This document shows, piece after piece, positions 41,498-51,385 of a stretch of 64,000 nt of DNA. Each line of letters opens with the position of its first letter. Within the stretch, counting starts at the first letter, position 1. Made by a program: the position numbers and the translations under genes. The notes beneath the pieces were generated by a model. That model had not been told where the DNA came from. It was given only the letters and a program-made list of their open reading frames with translations, and ran no database searches. Origin of the DNA: Acidimicrobiales bacterium. GTDB taxonomy: Bacteria > Actinomycetota > Acidimicrobiia > Acidimicrobiales > Iamiaceae. The DNA is taken from positions 1 to 64,000 of the forward strand of contig JAUJNP010000009.1 of NCBI GenBank assembly GCA_030448105.1. Direction: 5' to 3'.

Positions 41498-42165
41498 TGG
41501 CCTGCGCCGCCGGCCCTGCCGAGGTGGCGGCCCGCGCCGAGGCCCTCCGGCGACGGATCGAGGCGGCCGGCGGGGACCCGGCTGCCACTGCGGTGGTGGC
41601 CGTCACCAAGGGCTTCGACGCCTCGGCGGTGGCCGCCGCCACCGGGGCCGGCCTGGTGGACCTGGGGGAGAACTACGCCCAGGAGCTGATGGCCAAGGCC
41701 GGCCCGGACGTGGTCCGCTGGCACTTCCTCGGCCGGCTGCAGCGCAACAAGGTCCGCACCCTGGCCCCGTGGGTGGCGCTGTGGCAGAGCGTCGACCGCC
41801 CGGAGCTCGGCGTCGAGATCGCCCGCCGCGCTCCCGGCGCCGCCGTCCTGGTGCAGGTGAACGTCTCACAGGAGCCCCAGAAGGGCGGATGTCGCCCGAG
41901 CGACGCCCACGGGCTGGTGTCGGCGCTGCGGGCCGAGGGGCTCGACGTGCGGGGGCTCATGGCGGTCGGCGCCCCGGGCGGCAACGACGCCGCCCGCCCG
42001 GGGTTCCGCAGCCTCCGGGTCCTGGCCGATCGCCTCGGGCTGGCCGAGCGCTCCATGGGCATGAGCGGCGACGTCGAGGCGGCCGTGGCGGAGGGCACAA
42101 CCATGGTACGGGTCGGCACCGCCCTGTTCGGTCCTCGTGCCGGCCCCGCGGCGCGGAGAAACTAG
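41494..42165 (+). CDS. YggS/PLPBP-family PLP-homeostasis protein
   Basis: A protein of 223 residues with fold-type III barrel. AVTKGFDASAV contains the PLP lysine; DLGENYAQELMAKA, WHFLGRLQRNKVR, VNVSQEPQKGG and MSGDVEAAVAEGTTMVRVG are conserved. It binds PLP and modulates amino-acid and keto-acid pools; it has no known catalytic activity. Start GTG 41494 (GTGA overlap with pgeF) is immediately followed by ATG 41497, either of which may be used. Confidence 0.93.
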   Translation: MMACAAGPAEVAARAEALRRRIEAAGGDPAATAVVAVTKGFDASAVAAATGAGLVDLGENYAQELMAKAGPDVVRWHFLGRLQRNKVRTLAPWVALWQSVDRPELGVEIARRAPGAAVLVQVNVSQEPQKGGCRPSDAHGLVSALRAEGLDVRGLMAVGAPGGNDAARPGFRSLRVLADRLGLAERSMGMSGDVEAAVAEGTTMVRVGTALFGPRAGPAARRN

Positions 42166-42168
42166 GCT
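42163..42168 (+). promoter_or_regulatory. Possible -10 (TAGGCT) for sepF
   Basis: TAGGCT overlaps the stop of the YggS gene. It would give a transcript with a short leader carrying the aggagg ribosome-binding site at 42180-42185. No -35 is evident. Confidence 0.3.
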
Positions 42169-42189
42169 CCCAACCTCCCAGGAGGAACC

Positions 42190-42798
42190 ATGGCAGCGTG
42201 GCGCACACTGATGCTCTACCTCGGGCTGGGGCCCGATGAGGAGTACGACGACTACGACCCGGGCTACGACGACCCGCCGGCCACGTCGTCGGGTTCCACC
42301 TCCGCCCGCCAGCGCCCGGCGGCCACCGGCTCTTCCAGCGCGTACGGGCCCCAGACCTACCCGTCCACCTCGCCTGCGGGACCGCCCGACGAGCCTTCGG
42401 CCATCGGGGCCGTGCGCCCCATCCACGGCCGGGGGGACGGGCGGGCCGACTCCGGGCTCGGCCAGATCGCCCCGGCCATGCCCCGGCCCCGACCGCAGGT
42501 GGTGCGCCCCATCCCCGTGACCCCCAACGCCAAGCCCCACCTGGTGGCGCCCACGTCGTTCAACCAGGCCCAAGAGGTGGCGGACAAGTTCAAGGGCAGC
42601 CAGCCGGTGATCGTCAACCTGCAGGCGGCCGACCGCGACCTGGCCCGCCGGCTCATCGACTTCGCCAGTGGCCTCTGCTACGGCCTCGGCGGCCAGATGG
42701 AGAAGGTCGCCAACCAGGTGTACCTCCTCACCCCCACCAACGTGGAGGTGTCGGCCGAGGAGCGCCGTCGCCTCCACGAGCACGGCTACGACACCTGA
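42190..42798 (+). CDS. sepF: Septum protein SepF
   Basis: A protein of 202 residues: an N-terminal amphipathic membrane-binding segment (AAWRTLMLYLGLG), a Tyr/Asp- and Pro/Ser-rich linker, and a C-terminal SepF domain (about 110-195) with QEVADKFKGSQPVIVNLQ and DFASGLCYGLGGQMEKV. It tethers FtsZ, through its C-terminal peptide, to the membrane; this is the FtsA-independent arrangement of actinobacteria. ATG 42190 has an aggagg site. Confidence 0.95.
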   Translation: MAAWRTLMLYLGLGPDEEYDDYDPGYDDPPATSSGSTSARQRPAATGSSSAYGPQTYPSTSPAGPPDEPSAIGAVRPIHGRGDGRADSGLGQIAPAMPRPRPQVVRPIPVTPNAKPHLVAPTSFNQAQEVADKFKGSQPVIVNLQAADRDLARRLIDFASGLCYGLGGQMEKVANQVYLLTPTNVEVSAEERRRLHEHGYDT

Positions 42799-42822
42799 GC
42801 GTCGGCGTTCGACCTACCTGCC

Positions 42823-43083
42823 GTGTTCCTCACCAGACTCGTCTGCCTCGCCCTGACCCTCTACCAGATCGCCCTCTTCGGGCGGATCGTCCTGAGCTGG
42901 TTCCCGACGCAGCCCGGCTCGGGGCTGGCCTCGGTGCAATCGGTGCTGTGGCGGGTCACCGAGCCGGTGCTGGGCCCGCTGCGGCGCACCATCCCCGCTC
43001 TCCAGCTCGGCGGCCTGGCCCTCGACCTCTCGCCCATCCTGGTGCTCATCGCCATCCGGATCCTGCAGGGGATCCTGTGCTGA
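42823..43083 (+). CDS. YggT-family membrane protein
   Basis: A protein of 86 residues with two transmembrane helices (about 5-25 and 62-83) separated by ILSWFPTQPGSGLASV and VTEPVLGPLRRTIP, the YggT signature. It is always near sepF and divIVA in Gram-positive bacteria. The function is unknown, with proposed roles in envelope stress or division. The start is GTG 42823. Confidence 0.9.
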   Translation: MFLTRLVCLALTLYQIALFGRIVLSWFPTQPGSGLASVQSVLWRVTEPVLGPLRRTIPALQLGGLALDLSPILVLIAIRILQGILC

Positions 43084-43122
43084 CCGGCGGGGACAGGTCG
43101 GGAGGGGCCGGAGCCCCCCGAC

Positions 43123-43128
43123 TACGCT
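43123..43128 (+). promoter_or_regulatory. -10-like TACGCT, leaderless start of divIVA
   Basis: TACGCT lies 7 bases before the ATG at 43136. No good -35 is visible. Confidence 0.4.
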
Positions 43129-43135
43129 GCGGGCC

Positions 43136-44095
43136 ATGGATCTGACGCCGAGGTTGCTGACCGACGACGTCGAGTTCCGCGAGGTCCGCCGGGGCTACGA
43201 CCCGAACGAGGTCGACGACTTCCTCGAGCGGGTGGCGGGCGCGGTCGACCAGCTCCAGCGCCAGTTGGCCGAGGCCCGCGCCCGGGCGGCGGACGCCGAG
43301 GCGCGCCGGGCGGAGTCACCGCCCCCCCCGGCCCCCGAGGAACAGGCCGGGGTCGAGGAGATCCAGCGCACCCTCGTGATGGCGCAACGCACGGCCGACG
43401 CCGCGCTGCGCGAGGCCCGGGAGGAGGCGGCCCGGCTCACGTCAGAGTCCAAGGTGGCGGCGGCCCGGCTCGTCATCGACGCCGAGGAAGAGGCCCGTCG
43501 GCGCTCCGAGGAGGCCCACGAGGCCCTGGGGCAGGAGATCGAGGCGCTCGGCTCGGTGCGGGAGGCCCTGCGCAACGACGTGGTCATCCTCGAGCGCCAC
43601 CTCTCGGAGCAGCGGGTGCAACTGCGCGCCTCGGTGGCCGAGCTCCAGCGCCTGCTCGACGATCCGTCCCTGTTTCAGACGCCCCCGCCCGAAGGTCTCT
43701 CCGAGGTCGACGTGCCCGCCCGACCGCCGGCGGCCTCTGCGCCCGAGCCGCCTCAGCCGGCGCCCGACGACGGGCCCGGCGGCTCGCCGGCCGACGATGT
43801 GGCCCCGGCGGGGCCCGAGCCGGTGGTGGTGGACGCGGCGCCGGCCACCGCCCCCGTCGACGGTTCGCCCGACGCCGGTTCGGCCCCGCCCGAAGACGAC
43901 CCCGGCGCCGGCGACGACGGCGAGCCGGCGGCCGACACCGAGGATGCCTTCCTCGCCGAGCTGCGCAAGGCGATGACCGACGACGAACCGCTCGGACCCC
44001 GCAATGCCCCCGAGGAGCCTCATCCCGATCGTGGTGCTGACGAGACCGACGCCGACGCCGCCCGGCCCCGTCCCCGCTTCGGCCGGCGTCGCTGA
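43136..44095 (+). CDS. divIVA: DivIVA (Wag31-like) polar scaffold
   Basis: A protein of 319 residues: the N-terminal DivIVA lipid-binding domain ([26 protein letters not shown]), a coiled-coil block with many Glu/Ala/Arg (residues about 30-180), and a long Pro/Asp/Ala-rich disordered tail ending in [10 protein letters not shown]. It recruits polar growth or division machinery at negatively curved membrane. It follows sepF and yggT as usual, with its own start region. ATG 43136 has no ribosome-binding site close by, supporting leaderless use. Confidence 0.93.
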   Translation: MDLTPRLLTDDVEFREVRRGYDPNEVDDFLERVAGAVDQLQRQLAEARARAADAEARRAESPPPPAPEEQAGVEEIQRTLVMAQRTADAALREAREEAARLTSESKVAAARLVIDAEEEARRRSEEAHEALGQEIEALGSVREALRNDVVILERHLSEQRVQLRASVAELQRLLDDPSLFQTPPPEGLSEVDVPARPPAASAPEPPQPAPDDGPGGSPADDVAPAGPEPVVVDAAPATAPVDGSPDAGSAPPEDDPGAGDDGEPAADTEDAFLAELRKAMTDDEPLGPRNAPEEPHPDRGADETDADAARPRPRFGRRR

Positions 44096-44161
44096 TCCCC
44101 CGGGGAGGGTTCGCGCCTGGCCAGGGCGAACTCCCCGCCTGACCGACCACCCTTGGAGGGT

Positions 44162-45910
44162 ATGCCCGTGCTGGTCCTGTTGAGCTTCGCAATGGTCGTG
44201 GTGGCGGCCATCCTCATCGTCATCGGCCTCGTCAGCGGCACCGTCGGCCTGACCTATGCGGGGATGGCGCTGTGCGTCGGCGCCTTGGTCCTGCTCTTCG
44301 TCGCCGTCCGCACGTCCAAGGCGCCCTCCGGCGGACCTGCCTCCGAAGGACGGGCCTCCGGCGGGGCCCCAAGCGGGCTGCCCGCCTTCGGGCCCGCGGG
44401 GCAGGGTCCGGCCTACGCCGGGGCGCCGCCCTCCCCGCCCCGTGCCGAGGTGGCCACCTCGCCCGCCCCACCCTCCCCGCCGAGCGCTCCCGCCACCAGC
44501 GGCGGCGAGGATCGCCAGGCGTGGGGCCCACCCGAGGCCGCGCCCGCTCCGGCAGTGAGCGAGCCCGGGCCACGGCCGGCGACCGAACCGGTGCTCCCGC
44601 CCGAGCCCGAGCCCGAGCCCGAGGCGGCACGGGAGCCGGAGCCGGTCGCCGCACCGCCCTCGGAGGCCGCGTCCACGCCGCCGCCGGCCGCGCCGGCCGC
44701 CACCGGCGAGCACGACGAGGACGACGACTGGTTCCCGATCGCCGACTACGACGCCCTGTCGGCCGACGAGATCGTGCCGCTGGTGCCCGAGCTCTACGAG
44801 GACGAGGTGCCGCTGGTGGAGGCCCGGGAGCGGGCTGGCCAGCAGCGCCCCGAAGTCCTCGAGGCACTGGCTGCCCGGCGCTTCGACGGGGAAGACTCGG
44901 GTGCCCCCCAGGTGGTCGTGTCGGAGCCGTCGACCGCGCCCGACGCCGTGCCCGCCGCCGACGCCGTGCCCGCCGCCGACGCACCGTCCGAACCGGCGCC
45001 GGGCTCCGCCGACGGTTGGGACGCCTGGGACGACGACCCCGACTTCTTCCCCATCGAGGACTACGACGAGCTCACCGCGGCCGAGATCGGCTCGGTGCTC
45101 GACCAGCTCGACGACGTCGAGCTCCGGCAGGTGCGCGATCGGGAGGTGGCCGGCCGCAACCGGCGCCGGCTGCTCGACGCCATCGACCGCCAGATGGCAT
45201 CCATCGGCGCCACCCCTGGCCCCTCTGCCACGCCGCCGCCGCCGGCTGACGCGGCGGCGGCTGACGAGGCGCCGGCCCCGGCTGACCAGGCGCCGGCCCC
45301 GGCTGACGCCGCGCCGGCTGCCCCGTCGGCGCCCGAGGACGGCTCGATCCCGCCCGCGACGGTCGCCCCGGGTGCCGCCCCCGAGGCCGCGGCCACGGCC
45401 AAGGCCACGTCGGCGGCCAAGAAGGCGGGTGCGCCGGCCAAGAAGGGCGCCAAGAAGACCGCTCCCGCCAAGAAGTCGGCCCGCCCGTCGGCGGAGGTGG
45501 CTCCCGCCTCCGCGGCCAGCAAGGGGTCCGCCCGTTCCGCCCGCACCGCCAGGAGGGCCGCGTCGGCCCCCGACGCCGCCGCGCCGACCCCGGACCCCGA
45601 GGCCGCCCCCGCCGCGCCGACCCCGGCCCCCGAGGCCGACCGTGCCGCGCCGGCGCCCGCCCCCGCCGCGCCGACCCCGGCCCCGGTGAAGAAGGCGGCG
45701 CCCGCCGTCTCCAAGGCGCCCGCCGTCTCGAAGGCGCCCGCCGGCGAGAAGGCGCCGGCCAAGCGGGCGGCTCCGGCCAAAAAGACGGCCAGCGGGTCGA
45801 CGTCGGCCAAGAAGGCCGCGGCCAAGGAGGCGGGCACCAAGAAGGCACCGGTCAAGAACGCGCCAGTCAAGAAGGCGCCTACCAAGAAGGCACCCGACCG
45901 GCCCTCCTGA
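44162..45910 (+). CDS. Membrane protein with tandem DYDxL/xxEI domains and H1-like tail
   Basis: About 582 residues with no recognised name. Two transmembrane helices (about 4-25 and 30-50) are followed by a Pro/Ala/Glu linker, then two copies of a 50-residue module: residues about 185-240 ([15 protein letters not shown]) and 288-343 ([15 protein letters not shown]). Each ends in a helix with charged residues ([26 protein letters not shown]). Similar single modules occur in small actinobacterial proteins. The last 160 residues are an Ala/Lys/Pro-rich H1-like tail (KKAPTKKAP). A membrane-anchored protein with a possible DNA- or RNA-binding tail, adjacent to divIVA, may link nucleoid and pole; this is inference. 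ATG 44162 is used, though GTG 44168 has better spacing from ggaggg. Confidence 0.75.
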   Translation: MPVLVLLSFAMVVVAAILIVIGLVSGTVGLTYAGMALCVGALVLLFVAVRTSKAPSGGPASEGRASGGAPSGLPAFGPAGQGPAYAGAPPSPPRAEVATSPAPPSPPSAPATSGGEDRQAWGPPEAAPAPAVSEPGPRPATEPVLPPEPEPEPEAAREPEPVAAPPSEAASTPPPAAPAATGEHDEDDDWFPIADYDALSADEIVPLVPELYEDEVPLVEARERAGQQRPEVLEALAARRFDGEDSGAPQVVVSEPSTAPDAVPAADAVPAADAPSEPAPGSADGWDAWDDDPDFFPIEDYDELTAAEIGSVLDQLDDVELRQVRDREVAGRNRRRLLDAIDRQMASIGATPGPSATPPPPADAAAADEAPAPADQAPAPADAAPAAPSAPEDGSIPPATVAPGAAPEAAATAKATSAAKKAGAPAKKGAKKTAPAKKSARPSAEVAPASAASKGSARSARTARRAASAPDAAAPTPDPEAAPAAPTPAPEADRAAPAPAPAAPTPAPVKKAAPAVSKAPAVSKAPAGEKAPAKRAAPAKKTASGSTSAKKAAAKEAGTKKAPVKNAPVKKAPTKKAPDRPS

Positions 45911-45941
45911 GCCGTCGGCCGGGGCCCGCCCAGCGGCAGCC

Positions 45942-48900
45942 TCAGCGGCGGCGGATCGACACGCTGACCGGATGGCCGTCGAGCTCGACGGCGTCGTCTC
46001 CCTCACCCCAGCGCACCTCGCTGGCCAGCACCTCGCCGGCGATCCAGTCGCGGTGGCGGTCGAACGCGGCCCCCACGGCGTCGTCGCCGCCCACCGTGAG
46101 CACGATCCGGTCGGCGAGGGCGAGCCCTTGGGCCTTGCGCAGGTCGTTGATCGCCCGCACCAGCTCCCGCGCCAGGCCCTCGGTGCGCAGCTCGTCGTCG
46201 ACCTCGAGGTCGAGGGCCACCGCCCAACCCTGGTCCTCGGCCAGGGCGAAGGCGTCATGGCGCCGGGCCCGGAGCTCGACGTCGGCCGCCTCGAGCCGCT
46301 CGCCGGCCACCTCGATGAAGCCGTCGCGCTCGAGCCCGCGCTGCAGCTCGGTCCCGTCGGCCCCGGCGAGAGCCGCCTTCACCTGGTTGACCCGGGGGCC
46401 GAGGCGGGGACCGAGGGAGCGGAAGTTCGGCACCACCTGCCAGGTCATCAGCTCCGAGAGGGTGTCGACGTCCTCGAGCTCCTTGACGTTGAGCTCGGAG
46501 GCGATCTCGGCCCGCACCGCGTCATCGAGCCTCGCCCCTGGGTGCAGGAGCAGCGCCCGGGACAGCGGTTGGCGAACCCTCACCTTGGCGTCGGTGCGGG
46601 CCGAGCGGCCGAGGGCGACGAGGCGGCGGGCGGCGGCCATGCGGGCGGCGGCGACGGCATCGTGCCGGCCGCGGTCGACGGGCCAGTCGGCCAGGTGCAC
46701 CGATGCCTCACCGGTGAGGGTGGTGAACAGCTCCTCGGCGAGGAACGGGCAGAACGGGGCGAGCAGGGTGGCGGTGGTGACGAGGCACTCGTGGAGGGTG
46801 GCGTGGGCGGCGGGGTCCTCGCTCTTCCAGAAGCGGGGACGGCTGCGGCGCACGTGCCAGTTGGAGAGGTCGTCGACGAAGCGGGCGAGGCGGGTGGCGC
46901 CGTCCAGTGCGTCGAAGCCCTCGAGGGCGGCGGTCACGGTGGCCACCGTGTCGTCGAGCTCGCCGAGCACCCAGCGGTCGAGCACCGACGCGGCATCGGG
47001 GGCGTCGGGGGTGGGTTCCCAGCCGTCGAGGTCGGCGTAGGTGGTGGCGAAGGCGAACACGTTCCAGAGGGTGAGCAGCGTCTGGCGGGTGCTCTCGCGG
47101 ATGGCCTCGGTGGAGACCCGGCGCGACGTCCACGGAGCGCCCGAGGAGAAGAAGTACCAGCGCAGCGCGTCGGCCCCGAACCCGGAGAAGATCTCCCACG
47201 GGTCGATGACGTTGCCCTTGGACTTCGACATCTTCTGCCCGTCCTCGTCCACGATGTGGCCCAGGCACACCACGTTGCGGAACGGGGAGACGTCGAACAC
47301 CAGCGTGTTGACCGCCAGCAGCGAGTAGAACCAGCCGCGGGTCTGGTCGATGGCCTCACAGATGAAGTCGGCGGGGAACGCTTCCTCGAATGCGTCGCCA
47401 CCCTCGAAGGGGTGATGGCGCTGCGCCGAGGGCATCGACCCCGAGTCGAACCAGGCGTCGAGCACCGGAGGCAGCCGCCGGGCGGTCCCGCCGCAGCCGG
47501 TGGGGCAGGCGAAGGTGACGTCGTCGACGTAGGGCCGGTGCAGGTCGAGGTCGGACAGGTCCCGGCCGGCTCGCTCGGACAGCTCGGCCACCGACCCGAT
47601 GCACGTGTCGTCGCCGCAGTCACCGCAGCGCCAGACGGGCAGCGGGGTGCCCCAGTAGCGGTCGCGGGAGAGGGCCCAGTCGACGTTGGACTCCAGCCAC
47701 TTGCCGAACCGGCCGTGCTTGAGGTGCTCCGGGTGCCAGCCGATCCTGTCGTTCTCGCGCAGCAGGGCGTCGCGGCAGGCCGACGTGCGGGCGAACCACG
47801 AGGTCTTGGCCCAGTAGATGAGGGGGGTGCCGCAGCGCCAGCAGTGGGGGTAGCTGTGGGCGTAGGGCGCCTCGGCCACGAGCAGCCCCCGGCCGGCGAG
47901 GTCGGCGATGATGTCGCGGTCGGCGTCCTTCACGAAGCGCCCGGTGAAGGCGGGCACCGTGTGGTCGAAGGCGGCGTCGGAGTCCACCGGGTTCAGCACC
48001 GGGAGGCCCTCGGCCCGGCCCACCTCGGCGTCGTCCTCACCGAAGGCGGGGGCCAGGTGCACGATGCCCGAGCCGTCGTCGACGCTCACGAACCCGGCCC
48101 CGACCACCCGCTGGGCGGTGTCGTCCACGTCGAGCACCCCGAACGGTCTGGAGTAGCGGGCCCCGACCAGCTCGGCGCCGGGGATGGTGGCGACCACCTC
48201 GGCGTCCGGGAAGAGGCGATGGCGGGCCGGCTGGGCCATCACCAGGTCGGGTCCCTCGTCGACCACCACCCGCACGTAGGTGACGTCGGGGCCGACGGCG
48301 GCGGCCACGTTGGACACGAGGGTCCACGGCGTGGTCGTCCACACCAGCAGGTCGGCGCCCACCGCCGCGGCCGGCCCCGACGCCACCGGGAAGCGCACGT
48401 AGATCGAGGGGTCGGTCACGTCGCGGTAGCCCTGGGCCACCTCGTGGGAGGAGAGGGCGGTGCCGCAGCGCCCGCAGTACGGCACCACCCGGTGGCCTTC
48501 GTAGAGCAGGCCCTTGTCCCACATCTGGCGCACGAGCCACCAGACCGACTCGATGTAGCCGTCGGTGAGGGTCCAGTAGGCGTCCTTGGTATCGATCCAG
48601 GTGCCCGAGCGGGCGGTGAGGGAGGTCCAGTCCTCCACGTAGCGCTGCACCGACTGGCGGCAGCGGGCGTTGAACTCGGCAACCCCGTACGCCTCGATGT
48701 CGCCCTTGTCGTGGAGGCCCAGCTCCTTCTCGACCTCGAGCTCCACCGGGAGCCCGTGGCAGTCCCATCCCCCCTTGCGGGGCACCCGGCGGCCGCGCAT
48801 GGTCTGGAACCGGGGGAACAGGTCCTTGAACACCCGGGCCCAGACGTGGTGCAGACCGGGACGCCCGTTGGCGGTCGGCGGCCCCTCGTAGAAGATCCAC

Positions 48901-49022
48901 GGACGGCCGTCCTTGCGGGCCTGGGCCACCTGGCCCGGCAGGTCCTCGGCGCGCCACCGGGCCAGCACCCGCTCCTCGAGGGCGACCAGGTCCAGCTGGG
49001 GGTCGACGGTCCCGAAGGGCAT
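45942..49022 (-). CDS. ileS: Isoleucyl-tRNA synthetase, IleS2 type
   Basis: A class I synthetase of 1026 residues. The HIGH-equivalent is PGLHH (55-59) in [15 protein letters not shown], with [12 protein letters not shown] nearby; the editing (CP1) domain follows; KMSKSKGN is at about residue 595. Two zinc-type cysteine clusters are visible ([14 protein letters not shown]). The length and the [16 protein letters not shown] style match the IleS2 (eukaryote-like) group, which is often insensitive to mupirocin. The start at 49022 has TAGTCT six bases upstream, so it may be leaderless. I saw no T-box element in the 130-bp upstream gap. Confidence 0.97.
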   Translation of the reverse strand: MPFGTVDPQLDLVALEERVLARWRAEDLPGQVAQARKDGRPWIFYEGPPTANGRPGLHHVWARVFKDLFPRFQTMRGRRVPRKGGWDCHGLPVELEVEKELGLHDKGDIEAYGVAEFNARCRQSVQRYVEDWTSLTARSGTWIDTKDAYWTLTDGYIESVWWLVRQMWDKGLLYEGHRVVPYCGRCGTALSSHEVAQGYRDVTDPSIYVRFPVASGPAAAVGADLLVWTTTPWTLVSNVAAAVGPDVTYVRVVVDEGPDLVMAQPARHRLFPDAEVVATIPGAELVGARYSRPFGVLDVDDTAQRVVGAGFVSVDDGSGIVHLAPAFGEDDAEVGRAEGLPVLNPVDSDAAFDHTVPAFTGRFVKDADRDIIADLAGRGLLVAEAPYAHSYPHCWRCGTPLIYWAKTSWFARTSACRDALLRENDRIGWHPEHLKHGRFGKWLESNVDWALSRDRYWGTPLPVWRCGDCGDDTCIGSVAELSERAGRDLSDLDLHRPYVDDVTFACPTGCGGTARRLPPVLDAWFDSGSMPSAQRHHPFEGGDAFEEAFPADFICEAIDQTRGWFYSLLAVNTLVFDVSPFRNVVCLGHIVDEDGQKMSKSKGNVIDPWEIFSGFGADALRWYFFSSGAPWTSRRVSTEAIRESTRQTLLTLWNVFAFATTYADLDGWEPTPDAPDAASVLDRWVLGELDDTVATVTAALEGFDALDGATRLARFVDDLSNWHVRRSRPRFWKSEDPAAHATLHECLVTTATLLAPFCPFLAEELFTTLTGEASVHLADWPVDRGRHDAVAAARMAAARRLVALGRSARTDAKVRVRQPLSRALLLHPGARLDDAVRAEIASELNVKELEDVDTLSELMTWQVVPNFRSLGPRLGPRVNQVKAALAGADGTELQRGLERDGFIEVAGERLEAADVELRARRHDAFALAEDQGWAVALDLEVDDELRTEGLARELVRAINDLRKAQGLALADRIVLTVGGDDAVGAAFDRHRDWIAGEVLASEVRWGEGDDAVELDGHPVSVSIRRR

Positions 49023-49028
49023 CGGCTC

Positions 49029-49034
49029 AGACTA
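49029..49034 (-). promoter_or_regulatory. -10-like TAGTCT, leaderless start of ileS
   Basis: On the minus strand TAGTCT is followed by six bases and the ATG at 49022. Confidence 0.45.
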
Positions 49035-49111
49035 CGGCGGCCCTCCCTCGCCCCGGGCCGGGTTCGTGGCCCACCTCCGGGTGGTTTCGTGGACGGCGGG
49101 TCGGCTGTGCC

Positions 49112-49117
49112 TAGAAT
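49112..49117 (+). promoter_or_regulatory. -10 TAGAAT of the DksA-like gene
   Basis: TAGAAT with weak -35 (TTCGTG near 49086). The leader of about 30 bases carries a gagagg ribosome-binding site at 49141-49146. Confidence 0.45.
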
Positions 49118-49154
49118 CCGGCTCCCTTTCTGCGGCCTCTGAGAGGTTCAGCCG

Positions 49155-49820
49155 ATGCCCCGTTCGACCCCCGCCGGATCCAAGAAGGCGTCGGCGCCCG
49201 CCAAAGCGGCCAAGACGGCCAAGCCGGCGAAGGCGACGGCGACGAAGGCGAAAAAGGCGCCCAGCGCCGGCGCCAAGGCTCCTCCCGCCAAGGCGGCGAC
49301 CAAGGCCGCCACCAAGGCGGCGCCGACCAAGACCGCCACCAAGGCGGCGAAGGCACCCTCGAACCCAACCAAGGGTGCCAAGGCCGGCACCGCCAACAGG
49401 GCGCCGGAGCAGGCGGCGGAGAAGGCGCCGTCACGCAAGAAGGCCTCATTCCCGGCCCGCTGGCTCACCGCCCAACAGAAGGCGTTGCTCAACGAGCGGG
49501 CCAGCTACACCCGCCAGGCCGACAGCCTCAAGGCCGAGGCCGACGCCCTGGTGGCCGACTTCGAGCCGGGTGACGTGCAGTTCGACGAGGAGTCCGGCGA
49601 GGGCGACACCCTCAACATCGAGCGGGAACGCGACCTGGCGCTGTCGGCCCAGGCCCGCCAGGCGGTGGAGGAGATCGACCACGCCCTGGCCAAGTTCGAC
49701 CTCGGCACCTACGGCATCTGCGAGATCTCCGGCGAGCCGATCCCGGTCGAGCGCCTCGAAGCCATCCCCTGGGCCCGTGAGCGCGTCGAGTACAAGACCG
49801 GCGGGCTCGGTCGCCGCTGA
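49155..49820 (+). CDS. DksA/TraR-like protein with H1-like N-terminal tail
   Basis: A protein of 221 residues. Residues 1-95 are Ala/Lys/Thr-rich (AAKTAKPAKATATKAKK), like histone H1. Residues about 100-215 match the actinobacterial DksA/TraR group: coiled coil with ARQAVEEIDHALAKFDLG and then YGICEISGEPIPVERLEA. Only one of the four zinc-ligand cysteines remains (the CxxC is CEIS; the second pair is RVEY), so no zinc site is expected. DksA-like proteins act at the RNA-polymerase secondary channel; the tail suggests binding to DNA or RNA. Zinc-free variants of this kind are known in actinobacteria. It precedes lspA, which overlaps it. Confidence 0.82.
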   Translation: MPRSTPAGSKKASAPAKAAKTAKPAKATATKAKKAPSAGAKAPPAKAATKAATKAAPTKTATKAAKAPSNPTKGAKAGTANRAPEQAAEKAPSRKKASFPARWLTAQQKALLNERASYTRQADSLKAEADALVADFEPGDVQFDEESGEGDTLNIERERDLALSAQARQAVEEIDHALAKFDLGTYGICEISGEPIPVERLEAIPWARERVEYKTGGLGRR

Positions 49821-50307
49821 GCCCCGCCCCGGTCGGCGCCTCCGGACGGTGGCGTTGGCCGGGACGGTGGTGCTCGTGGCCGACCAGCTCACCAAGAGCT
49901 GGGCCGTCAGCCACCTCGCCGACGGTCACACCGATAATCTGGTCGGCTCGCTGCGGCTGCGGCTCACCTCGAACTCCGGGAGCGCGTTCAGCCTCGGCAG
50001 CGGCGCCAACCTCGGCCCCCTCATCGCCGTCCTCGCCCTCGTCGTGGTGGTCGTGCTCGTGTTCCACGGGCAGACCACCCGGACCCGTCTGGGCGCGCTG
50101 GCAGCCGGCCTGGTGGCCGGGGGGGCGCTGGGGAACGTGGTGGATCGCGCCGTCCGGGCCGGCGGTGGGTTCCTCGGTGGCCACGTGATCGACTTCGTCG
50201 ACCTCCAGTGGTGGCCGGTGTTCAACGTAGCAGACGCCGCCATCGTGGGCGGCGCGATCGGCCTGGTGGTCCTGGGCCTGCGCAGCCCTCCTTCCGACCC
50301 GGCGTGA
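49777..50307 (+). CDS. lspA: Lipoprotein signal peptidase (signal peptidase II)
   Basis: An integral aspartyl protease of about 176 residues with four hydrophobic helices. Signature regions are LVADQLTKSWAV, NSGSAFSLGS, GGALGNVVDRA (catalytic Asp) and FNVADAAIVGGA (second catalytic Asp). It cleaves lipoprotein signal peptides, such as that of BtuF. The start is uncertain: GTG 49777 overlaps the DksA-like gene by 44 bp and gives a basic, Ser-rich cytoplasmic tail; GTG 49849 would begin inside the first helix. The stop overlaps rluD (GTGA). Confidence 0.92.
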   Translation: MSASSTRPAGSVAAEPRPGRRLRTVALAGTVVLVADQLTKSWAVSHLADGHTDNLVGSLRLRLTSNSGSAFSLGSGANLGPLIAVLALVVVVVLVFHGQTTRTRLGALAAGLVAGGALGNVVDRAVRAGGGFLGGHVIDFVDLQWWPVFNVADAAIVGGAIGLVVLGLRSPPSDPA

Positions 50308-51233
50308 CCGCGGTCCGGGAGGTGGTGCCCTCGGCCATGGCGGGCGAGCGCCTCGACCGGGTGGTGGCCATGGTGACGGGGGTGAGCCGCTCAGCCGCGG
50401 CCGGGTTGGTGGCGGCGGGCGCCGTGCGCGTCGACGGCGAGGTGGCGGCCGGGCGGGCCGGCCGCCTGGAAGCCGGGGCCACCGTGGAGGTCGAGCTCAG
50501 CGACGCGCCCGCCACCGCCGGACCGGCCGCCGACCCGGCGGTGGCGGTGGTGGTGGTCCACGCCGACACCGACGTGGTGGTGGTCGACAAGCCGGCCGGG
50601 CTGGTGGTGCACCCCGGCGCCGGGAACACCGAGGGCACCCTCGCCGCCGGCCTGCTGGCCCGCTACCCCGAGGTGGCCGCGGTCGGCCAACCCGGTCGTC
50701 CCGGCATCGTCCACCGGCTCGACAAGCAGACGTCGGGTCTTCTGGCCGTGGCCCGCTCAACCGCCGGCTACGACGGGCTCGTGGCCCAGCTGGCCGCCCG
50801 GCAGGTGGGGCGTGAGTACCTGGCCCTGGTGTGGGGCCGGCCCGAAGCGCCGGCCGGCATGGTCGACGCCCCCATCGGCCGGTCCACCCGCGAACCGACC
50901 CGCATGGCGGTCTCGGCGCGGGGCCGTGAGGCTCGCACCCGCTACCAGGTGGAGCGGGCTTACTCAGGCCCGGAGGAGGTGAGCCTCCTGCGGTGTCGCC
51001 TGGAGACCGGCCGCACCCACCAGATCCGGGTGCACCTGGCCGCCATCGGCCACCCCGTGGTCGGCGACCGCCGCTACGGCGGGCACCGCCAGGGCCTGCC
51101 CGTGCCCCGCCCGTTCCTCCACGCCGCCCGCCTCAGCTTCACCCACCCCGTCACCGAGGAACCCCTCGAGTTCACCTCACCGCTGCCCGCCGACCTCACA
51201 TCAGTCCTCGCCGCCCTGACCCGCGAGACCTGA
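50304..51233 (+). CDS. RluD-like 23S rRNA pseudouridine synthase
   Basis: A protein of 309 residues. An S4 RNA-binding domain (residues about 10-70; MAGERLDRVVAMVTGVSRS) precedes a RluA-family catalytic domain with VDKPAGLVVHPGAGN, HRLDKQTSGLLAVAR (catalytic Asp) and RLETGRTHQIRVHLAAIGHP. It most resembles RluD of the lspA-rluD pair found in Gram-positive bacteria. GTG 50304 overlaps lspA by 4 bp. Confidence 0.92.
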   Translation: MTAVREVVPSAMAGERLDRVVAMVTGVSRSAAAGLVAAGAVRVDGEVAAGRAGRLEAGATVEVELSDAPATAGPAADPAVAVVVVHADTDVVVVDKPAGLVVHPGAGNTEGTLAAGLLARYPEVAAVGQPGRPGIVHRLDKQTSGLLAVARSTAGYDGLVAQLAARQVGREYLALVWGRPEAPAGMVDAPIGRSTREPTRMAVSARGREARTRYQVERAYSGPEEVSLLRCRLETGRTHQIRVHLAAIGHPVVGDRRYGGHRQGLPVPRPFLHAARLSFTHPVTEEPLEFTSPLPADLTSVLAALTRET

Positions 51234-51261
51234 CCCCGCCTGCTCGGTTCAGCGTGTCGAT

Positions 51262-51280
51262 CGCGCCCTCGGAGGGCGCG
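51262..51280. terminator. GC hairpin downstream of rluD
   Basis: cgcgccct pairs with agggcgcg (8 bp, triloop cgg) 29 bases after the rluD stop. Confidence 0.55.
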
Positions 51281-51361
51281 TCCCGCACGAAGAAGGTCCG
51301 GTGGGGAAGGAATCGGGTCCGGCCCCGCCGGCGTCGCGAGCGTTACGCGAGCAGCCGGCAC

Positions 51362-51382
51362 GCGAGCGCCGAAGGCGCTCGC
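51362..51382. terminator. GC hairpin downstream of rrf2
   Basis: gcgagcgcc and ggcgctcgc form a perfect 9-bp stem with a 3-base loop (gaa), four bases past the stop of the minus-strand rrf2 gene. It should terminate transcription from both converging genes. Confidence 0.65.
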
Positions 51383-51385
51383 CCG

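Noticed and set aside
49023-49154. T-box leader for ileS
   Set aside because: The 130-bp gap lacks the conserved T-box sequence and a specifier stem; the start is better explained as leaderless.
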